This document shows positions 20,436 to 28,912 of a stretch of DNA of 33,563 bases, one piece after another. The DNA is from Anaerolineae bacterium (lineage in GTDB: Bacteria > Chloroflexota > Anaerolineae > Aggregatilineales > Phototrophicaceae): contig JAAXID010000241.1 in the NCBI GenBank assembly GCA_012270545.1, positions 1 through 33,563 of the forward strand, given 5' to 3'. The notes below the pieces were generated by a model, which made no database searches, was not told where the DNA came from, and worked only from the letters and a program-made list of their open reading frames with translations. A program made the position numbers and the translations under genes. The first letter of the stretch is position 1. The number at the start of each line of letters is the position of its first letter.

Positions 20436-20663
20436 TGGCTCATTCCAGAAGCGTAAGGACAGCCTTAATTGTACCAAAGGCCTCCGCGAATCGACCATCT
20501 TGCGCGAGCTAAGTAGTACCAAGAAAGTAATGAGAATGACCGCCTTGTGAAAGAAAGCGACCTTTTCGCCCGATTACGATATATTGGCAACGTAGCATCG
20601 CGAAGCAATCGGCATTATTATCCAAAGGACGTAGACCGAACTCTACCGAGAAAGGGGACGACT

Positions 20664-21482
20664 ATGCCCTTTACATCCATGAGTGAAGTGTTCGATGTGC
20701 CCACGTATCCGAAGCCGCGCAGTTTACGGCAAACCTGGCTGAAAGATGTCGGATACGACGAAGCGCCACAATACATCGAGCGAATGAGTTTGGTCGAACT
20801 GGAGGACTTCCTCGAAGTGGCGGCCGAGCGCCTGGACTTCGTTAAGATCGTCACCACACAGATCATTTTCAGTCCGCACGATTGGCTCAAGCGCAAGATC
20901 GCAACGTATCAGCGCTTTGCGGTCGAGCCTTATCTGGATCACTCATTCTTCATGCAAGCGTACCAACGCGGCGTGGTTGAAAGCGCCATCGAGGCCGGGC
21001 GCGAGTTGGGCTTCCGCGTCATCGAGTTCATGAACACCACGGACGAAGTTAGCGCCGCGCAATGGAAAGCCTGGCGCAAGCTGGCGCTTGATTTGGGCAT
21101 GCGCATCATTCAGGAGCACCATCCGATTCATCATTGGAATTGGAGCCTGAGGCCGCGCGCCTCAACCGCCGACGAGATCCTGCGCGGAGCCGAGGCCGCC
21201 CTTGAAGACGGCGCTTTCATGGTGATGATTGACCATGAAGAATTTGACCTGCAAGGTGAAAATACCGCGCAAGAAATCGGCAAAGTGGTCGACGCGCTTG
21301 GGCTTGAGAATGTAGTCTTCGAGGCAACATCGCCGAAGGAAGGTCCCATGCTCTGGCACGACAATCTGCAACTTTACTTCAGCTTATTCGGCGAAAACGC
21401 CAATGTCGCCAATGTCATGCCCAGCCAAGCGATGTATGTCGAAGAGATGCGTGCACCATTTTTGCGCACAAAGCGCCAATAG
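20664..21482 (+). CDS. Phosphosulfolactate synthase (ComA)-family protein, divergent
   Basis: LEVAAERLDFVKIVTTQIIF...LKRKIATYQRFAVEPYLDHSFFMQAYQRGVVESAIEAGRELGFRVIEFMNTTDEVS...LGLENVVFEATSPKEGPMLWHDNLQLYFSLFGENANVANVMPSQAMYVEEMR follows the ComA-family layout. ATG at 20664 is preceded by an AAAGGGG RBS-like stretch. Confidence 0.75.
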   Translation: MPFTSMSEVFDVPTYPKPRSLRQTWLKDVGYDEAPQYIERMSLVELEDFLEVAAERLDFVKIVTTQIIFSPHDWLKRKIATYQRFAVEPYLDHSFFMQAYQRGVVESAIEAGRELGFRVIEFMNTTDEVSAAQWKAWRKLALDLGMRIIQEHHPIHHWNWSLRPRASTADEILRGAEAALEDGAFMVMIDHEEFDLQGENTAQEIGKVVDALGLENVVFEATSPKEGPMLWHDNLQLYFSLFGENANVANVMPSQAMYVEEMRAPFLRTKRQ

Positions 21483-21506
21483 TGAAATGGACAAGGAGAC
21501 TTGCAA

Positions 21507-22223
21507 ATGGTTCATAAATGCGTATTGGACAAGCTGCGCGGATACGATTCGGCGACAATCGCCAACGTCATCGAACTATTCCAGGTCCGCCGGCGCAACC
21601 GCGGATTCATGACGCGCGAGATCAAGGCGGCCTTCCCGCGCCTGCCGCCGATGGTCGGCTTCGCATCAACCGCAACCTGCCGCACATTCGCCGGCTTGCC
21701 CGAGCGCAAGGTTCCAGGCCTGCCCGATCTAATCAGCCGCTTTGACGAGCTCGCCGGGCCGCCAGTGATCGTCTTGCAGAATCTCGATACCGACGGCGCC
21801 GCGGCCAATTTTGGCGATGTTTTCTGCAACTCCTTCAAAGCCTTCGGCGCGGTTGGCTTGGTCACAAATGGACCGGGCCGGGATTTTGCCGGGATCAAAC
21901 CGCTCGATTTTCCCGTCTTCTACAACGGCATCGTCTGCGCCCACGGTTATATGCACCTGCTCGAATTGCATCAACCCGTGCAAGTTGGCGGCATCGATGT
22001 CTACCCGAACGATCTGCTTCACGGCGACGCCAATGGCATCACCACCATTCCTCGGGATATCGCGGCCGATGTCGCCGATGCCTGCGCCGAATACGCCGCT
22101 GCCGAAGCGGTGGTCATTGACACGGCACAGAGCGGCTCCGCATCATTGTCCGAGTTGCGCGAGGCCTATGGCGAAATGGCGAGTCGCATTGCCGACCTAA
22201 CGGCGCGTGTGCGAAAGCCCTGA
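21507..22223 (+). CDS. RraA-like / 4-hydroxy-4-methyl-2-oxoglutarate aldolase family protein
   Basis: FGDVFCNSFKAFGAVGLVTNGPGRDFAGIKPLDFPVFYNGIVCAHGYMHL...GGIDVYPNDLLHGDANGITTIP; AAGGAG RBS upstream. Confidence 0.85.
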   Translation: MVHKCVLDKLRGYDSATIANVIELFQVRRRNRGFMTREIKAAFPRLPPMVGFASTATCRTFAGLPERKVPGLPDLISRFDELAGPPVIVLQNLDTDGAAANFGDVFCNSFKAFGAVGLVTNGPGRDFAGIKPLDFPVFYNGIVCAHGYMHLLELHQPVQVGGIDVYPNDLLHGDANGITTIPRDIAADVADACAEYAAAEAVVIDTAQSGSASLSELREAYGEMASRIADLTARVRKP

Positions 22224-22253
22224 GCAACCCTTCACCTAAGCAGGGAGGCTGAA

Positions 22254-23210
22254 ATGCGCTTATATGTGACCGGCGGCACAGGTTTGGTCGGCAGCAATAT
22301 CATCCGATTGGCGCGCCAGCGGGGCAGCGAAATCATCGCCTCGCAATACGGACCCGAGCCGGAATGGCACGTCGATTACGAACTTGATCCGCTGAACCTG
22401 GCCGACCGTGAGGCCATCCGCGTTTCAATCCGCAAGTTCAAACCCGATGTCGTCATCCACTGCGCCGCCATTCTCGATCCAGTTTACATGTCCGCAAATC
22501 GAGAATTGTGCTGGGCGATCATGGTCGATGGAACGCGCGCCCTGGCGGAAGCCTGCCGCGATGTTGGCGCGCGTCTGGTTTTCGTCTCCTCGGACTGGGT
22601 TTTTGACGGACGCGTCGACATGGTGGATGAGACCTCGCCACCGAACCCGGTCAACTATTACGGCGTGATGAAGCTGGCCTCCGAGCGCGATTTAGGCGCG
22701 CTGGATGGCTTGAACTACGGCGTTGGCCGGCTGGCGGGCATCTATGGCTTGAACTACGCCGCCCCGTCGCTGGCGCGGGTGGATAACGGCTTGGGCTTCG
22801 ACTTCTCCGTCTATGTTATCTACCGGCTGGCGGCCGGCTTGCCGGCGGAAGTCTGGACCGGCCCCAAGGTCAATGATGTGGCGCATCCCACCCTGGCCTC
22901 CGACTGCGCTGATATGCTTCTGCGGCTGGCGCAGCACGATGGCAACGGCGTCTTCCATTGTTTCGGCAGCGAAGCGGTCAACCGCATTGACCTCGCCCAT
23001 CAAATCGCCGCCGCCTTTGATGCCGATCCCGCCTTGATCATGCCGACGCGGACCGACGAGGCGGTGCTGGATCAGATGCGCCACATCGGTATCCCCTACC
23101 GGACGCGAATGAGCACGGAACGCACGGCGAAAGCGCTGGGGCGGCGTGCCTTGAATGTCCAGGAAGGCTTGACCGCCTTTCGTCGAGAATGGGATGAGTT
23201 CTGGCGCTAA
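22254..23210 (+). CDS. NAD-dependent epimerase/dehydratase (RmlD-like SDR family)
   Basis: VTGGTGLVGSNII (GxxGxxG), VIHCAAILDPVYM, FVSSDWVFDG, YYGVMK (YxxxK). Confidence 0.9.
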   Translation: MRLYVTGGTGLVGSNIIRLARQRGSEIIASQYGPEPEWHVDYELDPLNLADREAIRVSIRKFKPDVVIHCAAILDPVYMSANRELCWAIMVDGTRALAEACRDVGARLVFVSSDWVFDGRVDMVDETSPPNPVNYYGVMKLASERDLGALDGLNYGVGRLAGIYGLNYAAPSLARVDNGLGFDFSVYVIYRLAAGLPAEVWTGPKVNDVAHPTLASDCADMLLRLAQHDGNGVFHCFGSEAVNRIDLAHQIAAAFDADPALIMPTRTDEAVLDQMRHIGIPYRTRMSTERTAKALGRRALNVQEGLTAFRREWDEFWR

Positions 23211-23236
23211 GTCCTTAACATACTAATGGAGCAATC

Positions 23237-24625
23237 ATGTCGAAGCCGAATGTCGTCTTCCTGCTGACTGATCAGTGGCGCCTGCAAGCCCTGGGCTACG
23301 CCGGCAACGCGCAGGTGCAGACCCCGAACATCGATCGGCTGGCGGGCGAAAGCATCAACTTCAAACATGCGATTTCGGGTTATTCGGTCTGCTGTCCTTG
23401 GCGCGCCAGCTTCCTCACCGGGCAATACCCGCTGACTCACGGCGTCATCGTCAATGACGTCCCCATCAGCAGCGAGCCGATCGGGCTGGGCGATGCTTTC
23501 AAGCGCGCCGGTTACAACACCGCCTATATCGGCAAATGGCATGTGGACGGGCGAGGACGCAGCAGCTACATCCCGCCGGAGCGCCGCCTTGGCTTCGACT
23601 ATTTTAAGGTGCTGGAATGCACGCACGACTACAACCAGTCGGCATACTACGACAATGATGACCCGACCATGCGTTTCTGGGATGGCTACGATGTCTTCGC
23701 CCAGATGGCCGACGCGCAGGAATACATCGAATCACAGTCTCCCGCGAAACCTTTCATGTTGGTCCTCTCCTGGGGACCGCCACATAATCCATACGAGACG
23801 GCGCCGCAGGAGTATCGTGATCGCTACGAGACGCATGAGATCGAACTGCGTCCTAATGTGCCGCCTGAAATGGCCGACGATGCGCGTGAATGGCTGGCCG
23901 GCTACTATGCCCATTGCAGCGCCATCGACAAGTCCGTCGGCGATATCATGGGTACACTGGACGAACGCGGCCTCACTAATAACACCGTGCTCGTATTCGC
24001 TTCGGATCATGGCGATATGCTGGGTTCGCAAGGCTGGACGCGCAAGCAGAAGCCCTGGGAGGAGTCCATTCGGGTGCCCTTTCTGCTGCGTTATCCGGCG
24101 AAATATGGGCGCGACAGTCGCGAGGTTTCGCCCTTCCTCAACGCGCACGACATTATGCCCACCTTGCTGGGCGTCTGCGATCTGCCCATTCCCGCAAGCG
24201 TAGAGGGGCGTGATTTCTCAGCGGCACTCGCTGGAGAGACAATTGCTAGCAACGGCCGCGTAGGGGCGGCACGTAGACACAGCCCCGCCGACACTGGCAG
24301 CGACGGCGCGCTGCTCGCCTGCTTCCACCCCTTTGGCGAATGGTCGCGGGCCGCAGGCGGCCACGAGTATCGCGGCATTCGGACGGCGCGCTACACCTAT
24401 TGCCGGACGCTGAACGGATCCTGGCTGCTTTACGACAACGACGCCGATCCCTACCAGCTCGAGAATCTCGTCGACCATTCAGAGTACGCCGACATTCAAG
24501 CTGAGCTCGAGACGCTCTTGCAGCGCAAACTGGACGAGATCGGCGACGAGTTCCTCGATGGCATGGCCTACATCAACAAGTGGAGTTATCCGCTGGACGA
24601 CACTGGAACCGTGCCATTTCGCTGA
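23237..24625 (+). CDS. Sulfatase (arylsulfatase/choline-sulfatase-like, FGly type)
   Basis: NVVFLLTDQWR; TPNIDRLAGES; C-x-P-x-R maturation motif in SVCCPWRASFLTGQYPLTHG; IGKWHVDG; FASDHGDMLGSQGWTRKQKPWEESIRVPFLLRYP. Confidence 0.93.
   Translation: MSKPNVVFLLTDQWRLQALGYAGNAQVQTPNIDRLAGESINFKHAISGYSVCCPWRASFLTGQYPLTHGVIVNDVPISSEPIGLGDAFKRAGYNTAYIGKWHVDGRGRSSYIPPERRLGFDYFKVLECTHDYNQSAYYDNDDPTMRFWDGYDVFAQMADAQEYIESQSPAKPFMLVLSWGPPHNPYETAPQEYRDRYETHEIELRPNVPPEMADDAREWLAGYYAHCSAIDKSVGDIMGTLDERGLTNNTVLVFASDHGDMLGSQGWTRKQKPWEESIRVPFLLRYPAKYGRDSREVSPFLNAHDIMPTLLGVCDLPIPASVEGRDFSAALAGETIASNGRVGAARRHSPADTGSDGALLACFHPFGEWSRAAGGHEYRGIRTARYTYCRTLNGSWLLYDNDADPYQLENLVDHSEYADIQAELETLLQRKLDEIGDEFLDGMAYINKWSYPLDDTGTVPFR
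24256..24300 (+). repeat. CDS-embedded short repeat, 45-nt copy inside the sulfatase gene
   Basis: ccgcgtaggggcggcacgtagacacagccccgccgacactggcag; matches 27865..27906 at 40 of 42 aligned positions plus one 3-nt gap. Confidence 0.9.
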
Positions 24626-24655
24626 TAGAGGCGCTAATTCGCCGGCGCGTCTCCG

Positions 24656-25474
24656 CTACGCTTCAAGGCGCACATAGTCCTTGCTGCGATGAAAAATCAG
24701 CGGTGACTGCGCGTCGTCATCCAGCACTTCGCCAATCTGATAGCTGGCCACTTGTTCATCCGACAAGATATTCTTCTGCCCATTGAAGGTGCTGCCATCG
24801 GGCATGTAGGCGCAGGTCATCGCTCGCCGGTGATAGGGCGTCATATTGGCGCCAGCGCCATGCGCGCACAAGCCATTATGAAAGGTACATGAACCGGCTT
24901 TCATCTCGATGCCAACCGCTTCCATCTCGCCCCATTGTGGATAGGTATTGAAAAGATCGCCGATATTGCTGCCGATGCCAACATTGTCGTAGGTAGCCGT
25001 CTTGTGGGCGCCCGGTATGAAGTACAGGCAGCCGTTGTCACGCGTCACATCGTCAAGCGCCACCCAAATGCTGATCGCATCGCGCGAATAGAAGGACCAG
25101 TAAGGATTGTCGAGGTGCCAGCCGGTCGGGTTGCCCCAGGGCGGCTTAATCAGCGCTTGGTCGTGCCAGATGCGTATGCCATCGACTTGCGCCAGGTCGG
25201 CCGCCATCTTGCCCAACCGGTCATCGATCATAAGGCGGCGCATGCCCTCGTGATCGTTCCACAAGTTGATGCGCTGCGTGAAGACACGCGCGCCATAGTT
25301 GTCCTCTTCTATCCAGCTTCCATCCGCCAGCTTGCGCTTGCCGCGGCTTCCCACCGCCTCGCCAACGTATTGTCGCCAGACCTCGAGTTCTTCCGCGTTT
25401 AAGAAGTCCTGTATGACCACAAATCCATTGTCTTGATAGAACGCTATTTGTTCCGCAGTAATCGTATGATTCAT
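24656..25474 (-). CDS. Phytanoyl-CoA dioxygenase (PhyH) family protein
   Basis: YQDNGFVVIQDFLNAEELEVWRQYV; Fe(II) facial-triad motifs GWHLDNP (HxD) and CAHGAGANMTPYHRRAM. Start placed at MNHTITAEQ. Confidence 0.92.
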   Translation of the reverse strand: MNHTITAEQIAFYQDNGFVVIQDFLNAEELEVWRQYVGEAVGSRGKRKLADGSWIEEDNYGARVFTQRINLWNDHEGMRRLMIDDRLGKMAADLAQVDGIRIWHDQALIKPPWGNPTGWHLDNPYWSFYSRDAISIWVALDDVTRDNGCLYFIPGAHKTATYDNVGIGSNIGDLFNTYPQWGEMEAVGIEMKAGSCTFHNGLCAHGAGANMTPYHRRAMTCAYMPDGSTFNGQKNILSDEQVASYQIGEVLDDDAQSPLIFHRSKDYVRLEA

Positions 25475-25524
25475 TTCCTTTTCCTCCTGCTGCTGTCCAA
25501 GTGGCGCGTCGACACAGCCACCTT

Positions 25525-25780
25525 TTACCAATTGTTGACGATATTTTCAGCCCTGCGCCAGGCCAGCGCCATAATCGTCTCGGCAGGGTTGAAGCTGGCG
25601 TTTGTGACCTGCGGCGAGCCATCAGCGATGAGCAGGTTGTCGTGGCTATGGACGCGACAGAAAGGATCGACCACCGAAGTCGCCGGAGAGATGCGCGACT
25701 GGATGCCGTAGCGGTCTTTCAGCTGGGATGATGATGTCCAACAAAGCCCAAAGGCTGCGCATTTCGCGGTCGTCAAACAT
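25525..25780 (-). pseudogene. Deletion scar: start of a gluconate 2-dehydrogenase subunit 3-like gene joined out of frame to the C-terminal end of a GMC oxidoreductase
   Basis: Frame 1 (ATG at 25780..25778, stop near 25646): MFDDREMRSLWALLDIIIPA then unrelated residues. Frame 2 (to stop at 25525): PATSVVDPFCRVHSHDNLLIADGSPQVTNASFNPAETIMALAWRRAENIV, the typical GMC C-terminus. Confidence 0.8.
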
Positions 25781-25869
25781 GTTTTGCCTTTCATTTCAGA
25801 TGCTAAACTCGACAGCTGGTCGAAGTATAATCGGGTCAACTACACTAATCAAATTCTCGCGCGTATGCC

Positions 25870-26799
25870 CTAAAAGCCGTTCCGGCCATAGTCGCTCTCG
25901 GCTGTCACCGCTGTCGGTCCCACGCTCGCTACCGGGTATCCTTCTCCTTCGTTGGCGCCATACAAAATCAACCGCCACAAAGCCGATACCAAAACCTCGC
26001 GTATCAGCAAAAACAGAAACAGCGCAACGCTAAGATTGATGTGATCCAAGACAATGACAACTGCAAGCGCCATGGCGTAACACAGAATCTGCGCGAGCGC
26101 GAAGGCGGTCACCGCGACACTAGTTTTGTCGATGTTGCCAGCAAGGCGATTGGCCACCTCGACGGCTATCAGGCAGGCAAGGACGGACGACTGCGAGTGC
26201 TCAAGCCAAATCACGGCAGTGGAAAGCACAAGGTCTAGCAAGATCGCGGCCAGTTCCAGTATTGAACTTTGGGACAGCAGCGAAAGGGCGATACAAAGGC
26301 TCATCAGAAGAACGAGCAATACCAGGCCGGCCAGGACGCGCCGCAACAAGCTCAGCCAAAGGACCGCGTCGTCCCGGTTTAAGACAACTTTGCATATCGT
26401 CAGATAGATGAATACGCGGCCCGGCGGGATCACGCTAATCTCGTCCAGTACCCCCGAGGCGGACTGCCGCGACATCAAAGGAACAATGCGAGCGATCCAG
26501 ATGGCGCAATATGAGGCGCTGAAGAGCATGAGCCAGACGGGAAGCAGCCAGACGATCAAATGGTCAATGACAAGGTAGAAGTATGCCAGGAAGACCAGCA
26601 GCAGGAAACCAAATGCCAGGCTAAGTCGTAGCAGCGGCAAGTAACGCGCGCGGCTCATTTGCCGTCGGAGATGGTTCGCCACCGGATGGGACGCGTCTCG
26701 GCTGAGATGGCGCCATAGCGACGCGCGCATCCGCATATGCCAAAGCAATATGCGCAAACAGCTGCTTAATTGGGAGAGGGAGACCTTTCTACGAGTCAC
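25870..26799 (-). CDS. Polytopic membrane protein of unknown function
   Basis: 309-aa ORF with GTG start and several hydrophobic helices (LSLAFGFLLLVFLAYFYLVI, VLAGLVLLVLLMSLCIALSLL, ICYAMALAVVIVLDHI-like). No family recognised. Confidence 0.7.
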   Translation of the reverse strand: MTRRKVSLSQLSSCLRILLWHMRMRASLWRHLSRDASHPVANHLRRQMSRARYLPLLRLSLAFGFLLLVFLAYFYLVIDHLIVWLLPVWLMLFSASYCAIWIARIVPLMSRQSASGVLDEISVIPPGRVFIYLTICKVVLNRDDAVLWLSLLRRVLAGLVLLVLLMSLCIALSLLSQSSILELAAILLDLVLSTAVIWLEHSQSSVLACLIAVEVANRLAGNIDKTSVAVTAFALAQILCYAMALAVVIVLDHINLSVALFLFLLIREVLVSALWRLILYGANEGEGYPVASVGPTAVTAESDYGRNGF

Positions 26800-26850
26800 A
26801 GGCCGCTGCTCTGATACACCGAGCCCTGCCTGGCGCAGTGAAAAACAATC

Positions 26851-27924
26851 CTAGATGGCGGCCGGCGTCAGCATCTTCTTCTTTTCGGCGGCGACCGACT
26901 CGTCGTAGAGGAAGCATTTGACGCTGCGGCCTTCGTGCAAGACGCTCGGCGGAACGTTGTCATGGCATATATCCATTACGGCGGGGCAGCGTCCGGCGAA
27001 CTTGCAGCCGGTCCGCGTGTATTCATCAGTTTCGATGACCGCCAGGTCGATTTTCTCGTCCCAGGCTTCGTCGGACTTGATGCTCGGAATCGAGGTCTTG
27101 AGGTTCTGCGTGTAAGGATGGAGCGGATTGCCCAGCACACGCTCGGTCGGTCCCATCTCGACGATCCAGCCGCGCAGCATGACAGCGATGCGGTCACCGG
27201 TATAATAGGCGGTGGCGAGGTCGTGCGTGATGTAAATGACGCTGACGTTGTTCTCTTCTTTCAGCTTGCGGAACATGTTTACGATCGACATGCGCAGCGA
27301 GGCATCCAACATCGACACCGGCTCGTCGGCGACGATCAGAGATGGTTTGGTGATCAAAGCCCGCGCGATGGCGACGCGCTGCGCCTGCCCGCCGGAAAGC
27401 TCGTTGGGATAACGCCCGGCGATCTCCGCTAAGGTCAAGCCAACGGCGCTCAATACCTCGTTTACGTAGCGCGGCGCTTCCTTCTTATCAGCCACCATTT
27501 TGTAATTCTGCGCCGTCTCATAGAGGTAGCTGTCTATGCGCTTCAGCGGGCTGAAAGCGGCGAAGGGGTCCTGGAAAACCGGCTGCACCTCACGGTAGAA
27601 CCAGGTCTTCATCTCCTTCCGGCTGATGTCGTTGATCACGCGGTTCTTGTAGCGCAGGATGCCTTCGGACGAAGATTCCATGCCCAGCACCATCTTGGCC
27701 AAGGTGGTCTTGCCGCTGCCACTTTCACCCACGACGGCGAAGATCTCCGGCTTGTCGGAGTCGATAATGATTGAGGCATTGTCCACCGCATGAAAATCTT
27801 GCGAGGCGAAACCCTGGCGGATATGAAAGACTTTCGTCAGATTCTCAATCTGAAGGAGCGGCTGCCGCGTAGGGGCACGTAGACCCTGCCCCGCCGACAC
27901 TGGCAGTTTCTCAGACTGCGACAC
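26851..27924 (-). CDS. Oligopeptide/dipeptide ABC transporter ATP-binding protein (OppF/DppF-like)
   Basis: [47 protein letters not shown]-terminal Cys-rich tail [20 protein letters not shown]. Confidence 0.94.
   Translation of the reverse strand: MSQSEKLPVSAGQGLRAPTRQPLLQIENLTKVFHIRQGFASQDFHAVDNASIIIDSDKPEIFAVVGESGSGKTTLAKMVLGMESSSEGILRYKNRVINDISRKEMKTWFYREVQPVFQDPFAAFSPLKRIDSYLYETAQNYKMVADKKEAPRYVNEVLSAVGLTLAEIAGRYPNELSGGQAQRVAIARALITKPSLIVADEPVSMLDASLRMSIVNMFRKLKEENNVSVIYITHDLATAYYTGDRIAVMLRGWIVEMGPTERVLGNPLHPYTQNLKTSIPSIKSDEAWDEKIDLAVIETDEYTRTGCKFAGRCPAVMDICHDNVPPSVLHEGRSVKCFLYDESVAAEKKKMLTPAAI
27865..27906 (+). repeat. CDS-embedded short repeat, 42-nt copy inside the oppF-like gene (gene on - strand)
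   Basis: ccgcgtaggggcacgtagaccctgccccgccgacactggcag; on the coding strand it is exactly 14 codons, [14 protein letters not shown]. Confidence 0.9.
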
Positions 27925-28912
27925 GGTTCAACTCCTCCTCGACAACGTGACAGGCGGTGAAATGTTTCGGTTCAATCTGTATCAACTGCGGTTCGACCGT
28001 CTTGCAAACTTCCTTCGCCAAGGGGCAGCGCTCATGGAAGCGACAGCCGCTCGGCGGCCGATCCAGGGCTGGCGGCCGTCCGGGAATGCTCAGGCGTTCT
28101 TCACGCGAATCCAAACTGGGGAGCGACTCAATCAAATATCGCGTATAGGGATGGCGCGGATTCTCCAAAATCGTCTTCGTATCCGACTCTTCCACCAGCT
28201 TGCCGGCGTACAAAATGCCAATGCGATCGGCCAGGTTGGCATGCACGCCGATGTCATGCGTAATCAAGATGAGCGTGCTACCTTCTTTCTGCTGCACATC
28301 TTTCAGCATCTGTATCACGCCGCGCTGCACCACAACATCAAGCGCCGTAGTCGGCTCATCGGCGAAGATGAGTTTCGGCCAGAGAATGGTCGCCAAAGCA
28401 ATCGTCACGCGCTGCCGCATGCCGCCCGAAAGCTGATGCGGATAAGCGGCCATTACCTTCTCGGGCAGCCCAAGATCGCGCAGGTAATCGGCGGTGAGCT
28501 GAAAAGATTCCGACTTCGTCACATCACGATGAGCGCTGATGAAATCGTGGAAAGTATCGCGGATTCGGCGCACCGGATTCAGCACGTGCATAGAGCCCTG
28601 CGGAATGTATGAAATCGTGCGCCAGCGCAGATCGCGCTGCTGCTCTTCGCTCATATCGGCCGCGTTAATCTCCTCGCCGTCAAAATGATAGACTACTTCT
28701 CCATCCACCATCGTGAGCGGTGGCTGATAGGCGCCGAGCAGAATGCGCAGCAAGGTCGTTTTGCCGCAGCCCGATTCGCCGGCGATCCCGTAAACTTCAC
28801 CCTCTTGAATCCGCAGAGTGATATCGTCTACCGCCTTGACCGTGCGCTCAACGCCGTAGGCTTTGGTGATGTAATAGGCGCGCAGGTTGTTGGTTTCGAT
28901 TATGGTGCCCAT
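27911..28912 (-). CDS. Oligopeptide/dipeptide ABC transporter ATP-binding protein (OppD/DppD-like)
   Basis: GESGCGKTTLLRI, QLSGGMRQRVTIALA, LIFADEPTTALDVVVQ; tail CRFHERCPLAKEVCKTVEP. Confidence 0.94.
   Translation of the reverse strand: MGTIIETNNLRAYYITKAYGVERTVKAVDDITLRIQEGEVYGIAGESGCGKTTLLRILLGAYQPPLTMVDGEVVYHFDGEEINAADMSEEQQRDLRWRTISYIPQGSMHVLNPVRRIRDTFHDFISAHRDVTKSESFQLTADYLRDLGLPEKVMAAYPHQLSGGMRQRVTIALATILWPKLIFADEPTTALDVVVQRGVIQMLKDVQQKEGSTLILITHDIGVHANLADRIGILYAGKLVEESDTKTILENPRHPYTRYLIESLPSLDSREERLSIPGRPPALDRPPSGCRFHERCPLAKEVCKTVEPQLIQIEPKHFTACHVVEEELNRVAV

Noticed and set aside
24626-24655. Possible bidirectional terminator between the convergent sulfatase and PhyH genes
   Set aside because: gaggcgc...cgcgtctc pairs only imperfectly and lacks flanking T-tracts; not strong enough to report as a feature.
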